From NCBI GenBank assembly GCA_964482225.1, contig CAYZWT010000011.1, positions 62,001-126,000 on the forward strand: 64,000 nt of DNA, read 5' to 3'. How positions within the stretch are numbered: position 1 is the first letter of the stretch; the number at the start of each line of letters is the position of its first letter. The DNA comes from UBA1429 sp964482225. GTDB taxonomy: Bacteria > Chloroflexota > Anaerolineae > UBA1429. This document shows positions 18,410-26,382 of this stretch, piece after piece. A program made the position numbers and the translations under genes. Under the pieces are notes generated by a model. That model ran no database searches, was not told the origin of the DNA, and saw nothing but the letters and a program-made list of their open reading frames with translations.

Positions 18410-18438
18410 GAGGGTGTGGGGCGCGGGCCTGCACCCTC
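18410..18438 (+). terminator. Terminator-like hairpin after the lipoprotein gene
   Basis: GAGGGTG (18410-18416) pairs with CACCCTC (18432-18438) around a GC-rich 15-base loop, followed by TCTTTCCTTTG. It lies 21 bases after the stop. Confidence 0.5.
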
Positions 18439-18471
18439 TCTTTCCTTTGATGGCATAGCCAGAGACGACAG

Positions 18472-19530
18472 ATGACGACACACACCACCGCCAAGCCTGA
18501 TGGCGCCCAACCGGAGGATGCGCCGGTGCCTGTCACCCACGGATCGGCTTGCGGCAAGACGATTCTGCTGGGCGAGCACGCCGTGGTCTATGGGCGGCCT
18601 GCCATCGCTGCGCCCGTGCCCTCGCGCCGGGCCAGCGTCAGCGTGCGCACCGGCGCGCCGGGCAGCGGCATCGCCATCACGGCCCACGATCTGGGCGCGC
18701 GCTACCTGATGGGCCATTCTTGCGTAGATGATCATGGGCGGTTCCTGCTGGCGGCGGTCGAGGGCGCGCTGCGTGCACTGTTTCCCGGGCAGGCCGGGCC
18801 CGATTTCAAGATCGTGCCCGATCTAGAGATCGGGTACGATCTAGAGATCGGGGTGCGTTCCAGCATCCCCATCGCGCGGGGCATGGGCAGCGGCGCGGCG
18901 GTCTCGGCGGCCATCGCCCGGGGGATCGCCGCCCACCTGGGCGCGACGCTCTCCCGCCAGGATCTCTCGGAGCTGGTGTACGCCACCGAGCGCCTGCTGC
19001 ACGGCACGCCCAGCGGCATTGACAACACCGTGGTGGCCTGGGAGACGCCGGTCTGGTTCCGCAAGGGGCAGGGGGCGGAACCTTTTGCCGTGGGCGCGCC
19101 CCTGGCGCTGGTGATCGGCGACACGGGCATCGCCTCGCGCACCCGCGAGTCGGTGGCGTTGGTGCGGCGCCGCTGGGAGGCGCAGCCCGGGCCGCTGGAG
19201 GCGCTGTTCGACGCTATCGGCGGCGTGGTGGAAGAGGGGCGCGCGGCCATTGCGCAAGGGGCTTTGCACGAGCTGGGCCGCCTGATGGATCGTAACCAGG
19301 CCCTCTTGCAGGAACTGGGCGTATCCGATCCGGCGCTGGAGGGGCTGATCGGCGCGGCGCGGCAGGCGGGCGCCCTGGGGAGCAAGCTCTCGGGCGGCGG
19401 CCTGGGCGGCTGCATGATCGCCCTGGCAGCGCCCGGTGACGAAGAGCGGGTAGAGATGGCCCTGCGGGCGGCAGGCGCCCGCGACGCCATCACGGCGCGG
19501 ATTGACGAGAGCGCGAGCCAGGTGGATTAG
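18472..19530 (+). CDS. mvk: Mevalonate kinase (GHMP family)
   Basis: Phosphorylates mevalonate in the mevalonate route to isopentenyl diphosphate. The 352-residue product has the N-terminal GKTILLGEHAVVYGRPA, where the E-H-A-V-V-Y-G-x-P-A block is diagnostic for mevalonate kinase, the GHMP ATP loop PIARGMGSGAA (a variant of P-x-x-x-G-L-G-S-S-A), HGTPSGIDNTV with the catalytic-type Asp, and the C-terminal KLSGGGLGGCMIAL. An 18-bp tandem duplication at 18819-18854 encodes DLEIGYDLEIGV. It heads a closely spaced + strand run with membrane and glycosyltransferase genes, so it may feed polyprenol synthesis for glycan carriers; that link is inference. Confidence 0.93.
   Translation: MTTHTTAKPDGAQPEDAPVPVTHGSACGKTILLGEHAVVYGRPAIAAPVPSRRASVSVRTGAPGSGIAITAHDLGARYLMGHSCVDDHGRFLLAAVEGALRALFPGQAGPDFKIVPDLEIGYDLEIGVRSSIPIARGMGSGAAVSAAIARGIAAHLGATLSRQDLSELVYATERLLHGTPSGIDNTVVAWETPVWFRKGQGAEPFAVGAPLALVIGDTGIASRTRESVALVRRRWEAQPGPLEALFDAIGGVVEEGRAAIAQGALHELGRLMDRNQALLQELGVSDPALEGLIGAARQAGALGSKLSGGGLGGCMIALAAPGDEERVEMALRAAGARDAITARIDESASQVD
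18819..18854 (+). repeat. 18-bp tandem duplication inside mvk
   Basis: CGATCTAGAGATCGGG occurs at 18819 and again at 18837, giving two adjacent 18-base units and two copies of D-L-E-I-G in the protein. It is in frame and the surrounding motifs are intact. Confidence 0.8.
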
Positions 19531-19566
19531 CGATTCGCTGTGGGCAACAAGACCGTAGGAGGCGTG

Positions 19567-20082
19567 ATGCAAGACAAAGGGCGCTCGGTTGTGATGGGTG
19601 GGTTCCTGATCCTGATCGGCATCTGGCTGTTGGCGCGGGCGCTGGGGGTGGGCGTGCCCGGCTGGGACACCCTCTGGCCCGTGATCCTCATCGGCGGCGC
19701 ACTGGTATCGCTCTATCGAGCGCTGGCCAGCGACCCCCGCGAGCCGGATGGGGTCTGGTTCGGCGTCGCAGGCGCCCTTGCTGGCGGCCTGTTCCTGTAC
19801 ATTACAGCGGGCCAGGGCGAGTGGGGCGATATGGTTAACTTGTGGCCCTGGTTCCCGATGGCGGCGGGCCTGGGCTGGCTGGCCGCCTGGCTGGTGCGCC
19901 CACGCGAGGTGGCCCATCTGGTACTGGGCGGCCTGGCTTTGGTGGGAGCAGGCGTCGGCTATCTGTATACCATCGGCCGGTTGGCGCCCAGCGTGGGGCC
20001 GCTGCTGCGCGATTGGTGGCCCCTGATCCTGGTGGTCATCGGCCTGGCCTACATCATCCAGTACCTGGTGCAGCGCCGCTGA
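19567..20082 (+). CDS. Small polytopic membrane protein (LiaF-TM/DUF5668-like)
   Basis: 171 residues with about five hydrophobic segments. Start at the ATG at 19567, four bases after AGGAGG; GTG codons at 19540 and 19564 are less likely. Paired motifs GFLILIGIWLLARALG ... LWPVILIGGALVSLYRAL at the start and WWPLILVVIGLAYIIQYLV at the end resemble the G-x-x-L-I-x-x-G ... L-W-P-x-I-L-I-x-x-G pattern of LiaF-type TM domains. Function is unknown; such domains occur in envelope-stress proteins. The downstream glycosyltransferase starts 1 base after its stop. Confidence 0.7.
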   Translation: MQDKGRSVVMGGFLILIGIWLLARALGVGVPGWDTLWPVILIGGALVSLYRALASDPREPDGVWFGVAGALAGGLFLYITAGQGEWGDMVNLWPWFPMAAGLGWLAAWLVRPREVAHLVLGGLALVGAGVGYLYTIGRLAPSVGPLLRDWWPLILVVIGLAYIIQYLVQRR

Positions 20083-20083
20083 G

Positions 20084-21202
20084 ATGCTGATCGGCATAGA
20101 CGCCAGCCGCGCGTTGCGCACGCCGCGCACCGGCACCGAGAACTATTCGCTATACCTGATTCGGGCGCTGGCGGCCCTGGATACGCCCCATCGCTGGCGG
20201 CTCTATGCCGACCGACCGCCGCCTGCGGGCTTGATCGAGGGCGAGGGGGTCGAGTGGCGGGTGATCCCCTTTCCGCGCCTGTGGACCCATCTGCGGCTGG
20301 CGTGGGAGGTGGTCCAACACCCCCCTGACGTGCTCTTTGTGCCGGCCCATGTGGTGCCGGCGGCGCGGCGCTGCCCGGCGGTGGTCACCGTGCACGATCT
20401 GGGCTATCTCTATCACGCGGCGGCCCATCGCCCGCTGGATCGCGCCTATCTGCGCATCAGCACGGCCTGGAACGCCCGCACGGCCCGTGTGGTGCTGGCC
20501 GATTCGGAGGCCACCCGGCGCGACCTCATCGCCCACACGGGCTGCGACCCGGCCAAGATCGTGGTGGCCTATCCGGCGGGGGCCGAGGGGCTTGCGCCGG
20601 TGACGGACCCGCTGCGGCTGGCCCAGGCGCAGGCCCGCTATGGCGCAGGCGCGCGCTATTGGCTGTATGTGGGGACGCTCCAGCCCCGCAAGAACCTGGA
20701 GACCCTGGTGCGCGCCTTTGCGCGGCTGTGCCACGAGGGGGCTTGGCCGCCCGACGTGCGTCTGGTGCTGGCGGGCAAGGCAGGCTGGTACCACGAGCGC
20801 ATTGCGGCGGCGGCCCAGGCTTCGGGCGTGGCCGAGCGGATCGTGTTCCCCGGCTATGTGGCGCCCGAGGATCTGGCGGCGCTGCTGAGCGGCGCCCTGG
20901 GGTTCGTGCTGCCGAGCTGGTACGAGGGCTTTGGCCTGCCCGTGCAAGAGGCGATGGCCTGCGGCGCGCCGGTGATCTGTTCCAACGTCTCGTCGTTGCC
21001 CGAGGTGGCGGGCGAGGCCGCTCTGCTGTTCGATCCGGGCGATGTGGATGCCCTGGCGGCGGCGTTGGCGCGCCTGTGGCGCGATCTCGATCTGCGGCAA
21101 GAGTTGGCCCGGCGCGGGCCGGCCCAGGCGGCTCGCTTTACCTGGGAGCGCTGCGCCGAGACAGCGCTGGCCGCCCTGGAAATTGCGGCGAAAAAGGGGT
21201 AG
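20084..21202 (+). CDS. GT4-family glycosyltransferase
   Basis: 372 residues, GT-B fold. The N-terminal domain has GIDASRALRTPRTGTENY and TVHDLGYLYH; the C-terminal donor domain has YVGTLQPRKNLETLVRAF and SWYEGFGLPVQEAMACGAPV, which carries the E-x7-E motif. It is close to the mannosyl/rhamnosyl-transferase-like GT4 group, but donor and acceptor cannot be fixed. It sits directly before a WecG/TagA/CpsF-type gene, which suggests assembly of an envelope glycan on a lipid carrier. Confidence 0.9.
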   Translation: MLIGIDASRALRTPRTGTENYSLYLIRALAALDTPHRWRLYADRPPPAGLIEGEGVEWRVIPFPRLWTHLRLAWEVVQHPPDVLFVPAHVVPAARRCPAVVTVHDLGYLYHAAAHRPLDRAYLRISTAWNARTARVVLADSEATRRDLIAHTGCDPAKIVVAYPAGAEGLAPVTDPLRLAQAQARYGAGARYWLYVGTLQPRKNLETLVRAFARLCHEGAWPPDVRLVLAGKAGWYHERIAAAAQASGVAERIVFPGYVAPEDLAALLSGALGFVLPSWYEGFGLPVQEAMACGAPVICSNVSSLPEVAGEAALLFDPGDVDALAAALARLWRDLDLRQELARRGPAQAARFTWERCAETALAALEIAAKKG

Positions 21203-21208
21203 AATCGG

Positions 21209-21949
21209 GTGGAAGCGGTGCGAATCCTGAACGTGCGTGTGGATGACGTCACCATGGGCGAGGCTCTGGCGCACATCGAGCAGATGATCGCCCAGGGCGG
21301 GCCGCACCAGGTGGTGACGGTGAACCCCGAGTTCATCATGCGCGCCCAGGAGGATGCCCACTTTGGGCGGGTGCTAGAAGAGGCCGCGCTGGCCATTCCC
21401 GACGGCCAGGGTCTCTTGTGGGCGGCGCGCGTTCTCGGGCGGCCCTTGCGCGAGCGGGTGGCGGGCTCGGATATGGCGCCCGCGCTGGCGGCGCTGAGCG
21501 CCGCCAGGGGCTATCGGCTATATCTCCTGGGCGCAGCGCCCGGCGTGGCCGAGTGCGCGGCGGCGATATTGAGCGAGCGCCATCCCGGTGTGCGCATTGT
21601 GGGCGCGTATGCGGGCTCGCCGTCTTTGGCGGAGGAGGAGGCGATCGTGGCGCGCATCGTCGCCGCCCGGCCCGACATCTTGTTCGTGGCCTATGGCGCG
21701 CCCGCCCAGGACTTGTGGATTCATCGCAACCAACCCAGGATGCGGGTTCCGGTGGCCATCGGGGTGGGCGGCACGTTGGATTTCATCGCGGGAGTGCGCA
21801 AGCGCGCACCCGTTTGGATGCAGCGCCGGGGGCTGGAATGGCTGTTCCGCCTGCTCCAGGAGCCCAGGCGCTGGCGGCGGATGCTGGCGCTGCCGCGCTT
21901 TGCGGGGCGCGTCGCATGTACCAGGTTGAGTAGGGGGAGGAACGCCTGA
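21209..21949 (+). CDS. WecG/TagA/CpsF-family glycosyltransferase (GT26)
   Basis: 246 residues starting from GTG at 21209. Family features: ILNVRVDDVTMGEAL, VVTVNPEFIMRAQED (the T-x-N-x-E motif), IPDGQGLLWAARVLG (with catalytic-type Asp), ERVAGSDM, LYLLGAAPGVAE and FVAYGAPAQDLWI. These enzymes transfer ManNAc, ManNAcA or glucose to lipid-linked sugars, as a membrane-associated second step in teichoic acid, ECA or exopolysaccharide synthesis. The stop overlaps the start of the DUF2207 gene by one base (TGATG), so the two are translationally coupled. Confidence 0.92.
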   Translation: MEAVRILNVRVDDVTMGEALAHIEQMIAQGGPHQVVTVNPEFIMRAQEDAHFGRVLEEAALAIPDGQGLLWAARVLGRPLRERVAGSDMAPALAALSAARGYRLYLLGAAPGVAECAAAILSERHPGVRIVGAYAGSPSLAEEEAIVARIVAARPDILFVAYGAPAQDLWIHRNQPRMRVPVAIGVGGTLDFIAGVRKRAPVWMQRRGLEWLFRLLQEPRRWRRMLALPRFAGRVACTRLSRGRNA

Positions 21950-23700
21950 TGAAATGGTATCGCGGGCTGCTGGTCGCCTTGATCCTGGCTGCGCTGGCGG
22001 GCCTTTTGATCGTTCCATTGGCTGCCGCCCAGAGCGATCCTGTGACGCTGGATCGCATCGAGAACTATGTCGTCGTGCTGAACGACGGCCGCCTCGATGT
22101 GCGCTATACCCTGGTGTTCACCGAGCGCGAGAGCGGGCGCGACCGTATCCGCGAGTTGGGGCCCTTTCCTTCGCCCCACACCATCGTGGGAGCAGAGGGC
22201 AGCGGGCCCGATGGCGCATTCTCTGTGAACCTGCGCGGCAGCGGCCCCATCTACGAGGTGATGTTCGGCGCCAACACCCGGCGGGGCGGCCAGTACGAGA
22301 TCCGCGTGCGCTATACGGTGAACCGCTCCGTCTTTGACGAGACCACCGTCCAGGGCCAGCCCTACCGCGCCATCGGCTGGGCGCCCTTCCAATGGGCCTT
22401 GCCCATCGTCTATCAGGAGATCCGCTACATCCTACCGATCCAGCTCCCCGAGGGCATCACCACCGCCGAGCAGGTCACCGACGAGATCGTCAACCAGGCC
22501 GGGATCGTGGTGAACAACGCCGACCAGTTCGACCGCTGGGTCTATTTTGTCACGCCTGACGAGCCCACGGGGGCCAACTATCTCTCGATCCTGGTGGCCG
22601 AGAACAACTTGCCCGTGCAAGGCAAGATGCAGCCCGCCTTTTTCCTGCCCGGCGAGGCGGTTACCACCACCCGCGAGACGCCCATCCCCCTGGATCAGCC
22701 CACGCTGGCGCCCACGGCCCAGCCCGAGCCTCAGAGCCTGGCCCTGAGGGTGGCCGCCATGTTCAACGAGGTCACCTGCTGCACCGGCATCTTTGTGAGC
22801 CTGGGCGTGCTGGGCCTGATCGTCTGGGGCCTCACCGGGCGCAAGCCCAAGCCCACCTACATGCCGCCCGAGATCGAGGTGGAGACCTTTCAGACCGAGA
22901 ACGTGGTGCCCGATCTCAACGCCATCGAGGCCGCGTTCTATATGGGCAACTCGACCAAGACCATCGCCTTGATCGTGCTGGCGCTGGAGCAAAAGGCGAT
23001 CATCAACATCGTCAACCGGCACCCGCTGCAGATCGAGGTGCTCAAGACCGGAACCAAGGAGCAGGCCGCCCTGGCGCCCTATGAGAAGGCGCTGCTGGCG
23101 GCGATCCTGCCCGATGGCACTGTTGACAAGGCCCAGATCCCGGCGGTGCTGCAAGCGGTGGCCGACGTGCTGCAACCCAAGATGTGGAACGCCGACCCCG
23201 AGGCCACCCGCGAGACCTATCGCCGCCGTATTGACACTGCCTGGGACGAGTACGAGCGTGACCTGCGGCGTGGCTCGCCGGTGCACATGCCCACCTACAT
23301 GCCCTGGATCATCCTGAGCGACCGCACCTATGGCCCGGCCTCGACGCCTACGGCGCGCACGATGGGCGAAACGGTGGCGCGCACGCCGGGGCCGCTCTTC
23401 CAGGGCGCCGAGGCCGCTGTGCGGCCTATCGAGGCCATGGCCAGCGACCTGACCCGCGGCGTCGAGCAGGTCATGGGGCGCACGGTGGACCGCATCGAGC
23501 AGGGGGTGGGGCGCATCTTGGGCGAGGGGGCCGGCGCCGCCGGGCACAGCGCGTGCCATAGCGCCTGCCATTCGGCTTGCGTCCACGACGCCTGCCACTC
23601 GGCCTGCGTGCATAGCGCCTGCCATAGCGCCTGCCACTCGGCCTGCGTGCATAGCGCCTGCCATAGCGCCTGCCATTCGGCCTGCGTCAGCCGGTTCTAG
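21949..23700 (+). CDS. DUF2207-type membrane protein with a C-terminal array of eleven H-x-A-C repeats
   Basis: 583 residues. Signal/anchor segment at 1-28 (LLVALILAALAGLLIVPLAAAQ), then an extracytoplasmic beta-rich domain (about 30-235, DUF2207-like: NYVVVLNDGRLDVRYTLVFT; ELGPFPSPHTIVG), a Pro-rich linker, one TM helix at about 280-300 (IFVSLGVLGLIVWGL) and a cytosolic part with a helical domain (IEAAFYMGNSTKTIALIVLA) and a Ser/Thr/Arg linker. The last 50 residues (533-579) are eleven four-residue units, ten HSAC and one HDAC, broken by Val into groups of 3, 2, 3 and 3, ending VSRF. By topology this tail is cytosolic. The next gene, 13 bases on, is a radical SAM/SPASM enzyme. The tail may be a RiPP-like substrate or a metal-binding array. 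Confidence 0.88.
   Translation: MKWYRGLLVALILAALAGLLIVPLAAAQSDPVTLDRIENYVVVLNDGRLDVRYTLVFTERESGRDRIRELGPFPSPHTIVGAEGSGPDGAFSVNLRGSGPIYEVMFGANTRRGGQYEIRVRYTVNRSVFDETTVQGQPYRAIGWAPFQWALPIVYQEIRYILPIQLPEGITTAEQVTDEIVNQAGIVVNNADQFDRWVYFVTPDEPTGANYLSILVAENNLPVQGKMQPAFFLPGEAVTTTRETPIPLDQPTLAPTAQPEPQSLALRVAAMFNEVTCCTGIFVSLGVLGLIVWGLTGRKPKPTYMPPEIEVETFQTENVVPDLNAIEAAFYMGNSTKTIALIVLALEQKAIINIVNRHPLQIEVLKTGTKEQAALAPYEKALLAAILPDGTVDKAQIPAVLQAVADVLQPKMWNADPEATRETYRRRIDTAWDEYERDLRRGSPVHMPTYMPWIILSDRTYGPASTPTARTMGETVARTPGPLFQGAEAAVRPIEAMASDLTRGVEQVMGRTVDRIEQGVGRILGEGAGAAGHSACHSACHSACVHDACHSACVHSACHSACHSACVHSACHSACHSACVSRF
23545..23688 (+). repeat. 12-bp coding repeat (H-x-A-C units) with 39-bp higher-order period
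   Basis: Eleven 12-base units coding HSAC (one HDAC at 23584-23595). Val codons at 23581, 23608, 23647 and 23686 close the groups. The last two 39-base blocks, 23608-23646 and 23647-23685, differ at a single base (CAC against CAT for one His). His and Ser codons vary elsewhere (CAC/CAT, AGC/TCG) while the amino acids do not, which points to selection on the protein sequence. Confidence 0.97.
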
Positions 23701-23713
23701 AGGAAGACTAACT

Positions 23714-25162
23714 GTGAACGTAGCCTCTGCCGCGCCCACCGGCGCGCCCGATCTGCAATCCTTTGCAGAGCAACTGATCGCCACCACGCGAGAGCGCGTG
23801 TACATTCGGCCCGAGGACAGGCTGCTGATCCTCAGGCCGAACCAACTGCACCATCTCAACGCGATGGCCGCGCATATGCTCGAACGCCTGTACGGGCGCC
23901 CCGAGGGGCCCGACGTAGAGGGCTTGATCGCCCAGGTGAGCGCCGAATACGGCGTTGGGCGGGAGCGCGTGCGCCAGGACTTGCTCAACCTGCTCCAGGG
24001 CCTTTCGGCCCTGCTCAACGATCAGATCATGGGTGTGCCGGGGGTCAAGATCACGCCCTTTGGCAGCCACAAGCGCACGCTGCCGGTGCTCTCCGAGATC
24101 GCCATCACCTATCGCTGCAACAACCGTTGCACCTTTTGCTACGCCAGCTCGCCGGATCGCGGCGACGACCTGCCCGAGATGAGCACCGACGAGGTCAAGA
24201 TCATCATTGACCGCATCGGCGACGAGGCCCACTGCCCAACCCTGTCGTTCACCGGCGGCGAGCCGACGCTGCGGCCCGATCTGGCCGAGTTGGTCGCCTA
24301 TGCCGCCGCCAAGGGGCTGCGGGTCAACCTGATCACCAACGGCGTGCGCTGCGGCGACGCCGCCTATGCGGCCTCGCTGGCCGAGGCGGGCCTGGATTCG
24401 GCCCAGGTGAGCATCGAGGACGGCTCGGCGGCGGTGCACGACGCCATCACGCAGCACCCGGGCTCGTGGGCGCTGGCGGTGCAGGGGGTGCGCAACCTGC
24501 GGGCCGCCGGCGTGCACACCCACACCAACACGACCCTATGCGGCGGCAACCGCGCCCACCTGGATGGGCTGGTGGATTTCCTGGCCGACGATCTGGGCTC
24601 CGAGTACTTTTCCATGAACATGGTCATCCGCACGGGCACGGCCCTGGCCCACGATGAGGACGATATGCGCTATGACGAGGTGGGCCCCATTATCACGGCG
24701 GTGCAAGCGCGGTCCCAGGCCAAGGGCATCCACTTTGTCTGGTATTCGCCTGTGCCCTACTGCCTGTTCAACCCGGTGCAGGCCGGGCTGGGCGGCAAGT
24801 CGTGCGCCTGTGTGGATGGCTTGATCTCGGTCAACCCGGCGGGCGAGCTGCTGCCTTGCTCCAGTTTCGAGCGCGGCATCGGCGATCTGCTGCATCGCCC
24901 CTTTGAGGAGGTGTGGCATAGCCGAGCGGCGCGTTACTGGCGCAACAAAGAGTTTCTGCCGCCCGTCTGCCAGTCGTGCGATATCAAGCAGATCTGCTGC
25001 GGCGCCTGCCCCCTCTATTGGGACCAGCGCCACGGCTTTGAGGAGCTACGCGGGGTTGCGCCCGGCGGGCCGCCGCTGGCGGGCGTGGCCTGGCGCGTCA
25101 AAAAGGCGCTCTACTCGGGCACCTGGGGCGTGGGCCTGGGGCCTGGAAGGCAAGGGAGATAG
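23714..25162 (+). CDS. Radical SAM/SPASM peptide-modifying-type enzyme with N-terminal PqqD-like region
   Basis: 482 residues, GTG start at 23714. Residues about 28-102 (YIRPEDRLLILRPNQLHHLN; GRERVRQDLLNLLQGLSALL) look like a PqqD/RiPP-recognition element: a short beta-sheet followed by winged-helix-type helices. The radical SAM cluster motif C-x3-C-x2-C is C135, C139 and C142 (YRCNNRCTFCYAS), with the SAM-binding SFTGGEPTLR after it. The C-terminal SPASM region has many cysteines (KSCACVDG; LLPCSSF; VCQSCDIKQICCGACPLYW), enough for two auxiliary [4Fe-4S] clusters. SPASM enzymes with PqqD-like domains modify ribosomal peptides (thioether or C-C links, epimerisation, and so on). Its obvious partner is the HSAC-tail protein immediately upstream. 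Confidence 0.9.
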   Translation: MNVASAAPTGAPDLQSFAEQLIATTRERVYIRPEDRLLILRPNQLHHLNAMAAHMLERLYGRPEGPDVEGLIAQVSAEYGVGRERVRQDLLNLLQGLSALLNDQIMGVPGVKITPFGSHKRTLPVLSEIAITYRCNNRCTFCYASSPDRGDDLPEMSTDEVKIIIDRIGDEAHCPTLSFTGGEPTLRPDLAELVAYAAAKGLRVNLITNGVRCGDAAYAASLAEAGLDSAQVSIEDGSAAVHDAITQHPGSWALAVQGVRNLRAAGVHTHTNTTLCGGNRAHLDGLVDFLADDLGSEYFSMNMVIRTGTALAHDEDDMRYDEVGPIITAVQARSQAKGIHFVWYSPVPYCLFNPVQAGLGGKSCACVDGLISVNPAGELLPCSSFERGIGDLLHRPFEEVWHSRAARYWRNKEFLPPVCQSCDIKQICCGACPLYWDQRHGFEELRGVAPGGPPLAGVAWRVKKALYSGTWGVGLGPGRQGR

Positions 25163-25165
25163 CAC

Positions 25166-26353
25166 ATGGCCAAGAACTCGAAGCAGCGCGTGTACACCAT
25201 GAACCTGCCCCAGTTCGACCGCTACCTGCGGGACAAGTCGGGCGAGATGCGCTCGTGCATCGCCGCCATCGAGGGCATTCATGCTCAGTTCCAGGCCACC
25301 TTTCAGCGCGAGTTGGAAACCTGGCAGGAGCTGTTCCGCTTTTGCTATCCCGAGCTGACCCTGCGCCGCAAAGAGATGCCCGCTGGTCTACAAGCCTACC
25401 TGGATCGCATCGAGGCCGAGGAGCTGGCCCGCCTCAAGACCGAGATCGCCGAGCTGGAAAGACAGCTTGTCGAGTTGCGCGCCCGGATGGATGAGGATAT
25501 GGCCCAGGCCCAGGCGGCCACCCAGGCGCTACAGGCGACAAACCCCAAGCTGAACCGCCGCGAGGAACAGCTCCAGCGCACCATCGTCAAGTTGCAGGAC
25601 GAGTATGCCCAGGCCTATGAGCAGTTGGAGGAGCTCCAGCGCCCGGTACTGAGCTGGCTCGCCAATGGCGGGGCCATCCGGCGTGTCAAACGCCTGCAAA
25701 AGACCATCAAGCAGCAGCAGGCCGAGGCCATCCAAAAGCTGCGCGCCGTCCGCCAAGAGTGGCTGACCAAGGTGCAGGAGACCAGCGAGACCCAGGGGCA
25801 ATTGCGCGGGACCTGGCAGGAGGCGGGCATCAACAGCGCTGAGGCCCAGGCGCGCTACGACCACCTGGCCAACAATCTTGACGACCTGGCCCGCCAGGAG
25901 GGCTTGCAGCGGGCGCTGCAAGAGATCACCGAGACCTATCCGGTGGAGGGCGAGCTGGGCGAAAAGCTGGCCGACCTGGCACGGCACAACGCCATCCGCG
26001 ATAGCTATGAAAAGGGGCTGGGCGCCTCTTCCGAGACGCTGGGGCTGTTGCGGGGCATCGGCACGGGTCTGGACAAGTTTGGCGACAGCGTGAGCCGCGT
26101 GCTGGCCCAGCAACGGCGCTACAACCTCAAGCAGATCCAGATCCCCTTGCCCCACGACGTGGGCGTGGTGAACCAGACCTGGAAGCAACTCGAGGAGCGC
26201 GTGCAGGACAAGCAGCATATGGCGAACAACCCGCTAGGGTTTGCCGAGATTGCCCAGCAATACGTCATCGGGCGGCTGACGCCGCCGGTCATCGAGCGCT
26301 TTTTCGAGCAGATGGGCGAGGCCCTCAATCGCGGCACTGCCGCCTGGGGCTGA
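25166..26353 (+). CDS. Coiled-coil protein of unknown function
   Basis: 395 residues, no signal peptide or TM segment. It is almost entirely helical: a long coiled coil from about 80 to 220 (EELARLKTEIAELERQLVEL; EEQLQRTIVKLQDEYAQAYE) and further amphipathic helices to residue 290. A conserved-looking C-terminal part (IQIPLPHDVGVVNQTWKQLE ... IGRLTPPVIERFFEQMGEAL) follows. I do not recognise the family. The gene starts 3 bases after the radical SAM stop behind AAGGGAG, so it is cotranscribed and may scaffold or dock the modified membrane protein; this is inference. Confidence 0.75.
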   Translation: MAKNSKQRVYTMNLPQFDRYLRDKSGEMRSCIAAIEGIHAQFQATFQRELETWQELFRFCYPELTLRRKEMPAGLQAYLDRIEAEELARLKTEIAELERQLVELRARMDEDMAQAQAATQALQATNPKLNRREEQLQRTIVKLQDEYAQAYEQLEELQRPVLSWLANGGAIRRVKRLQKTIKQQQAEAIQKLRAVRQEWLTKVQETSETQGQLRGTWQEAGINSAEAQARYDHLANNLDDLARQEGLQRALQEITETYPVEGELGEKLADLARHNAIRDSYEKGLGASSETLGLLRGIGTGLDKFGDSVSRVLAQQRRYNLKQIQIPLPHDVGVVNQTWKQLEERVQDKQHMANNPLGFAEIAQQYVIGRLTPPVIERFFEQMGEALNRGTAAWG

Positions 26354-26382
26354 GCGTAACAGATAGCCAAACGGAGGATTTG

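Noticed and set aside
23545..23688. CHSACH in the HSAC array read as a C-x3-C-H heme-binding motif (multiheme cytochrome)
   Set aside because: The units overlap, spacing is C-x3-C throughout, the tail is predicted to be cytosolic, and no cytochrome assembly genes are nearby.
23545..23688. Short tandem repeat as a CRISPR array
   Set aside because: Units are 12 bp, contiguous, coding and in frame, with no spacers.
22432..24018. Long open frame on the minus strand opposite the HSAC-repeat and radical SAM genes
   Set aside because: It crosses two strongly supported genes and shows no family motif; its Ala/Met/Gly repeats are only the antisense of the HSAC array.
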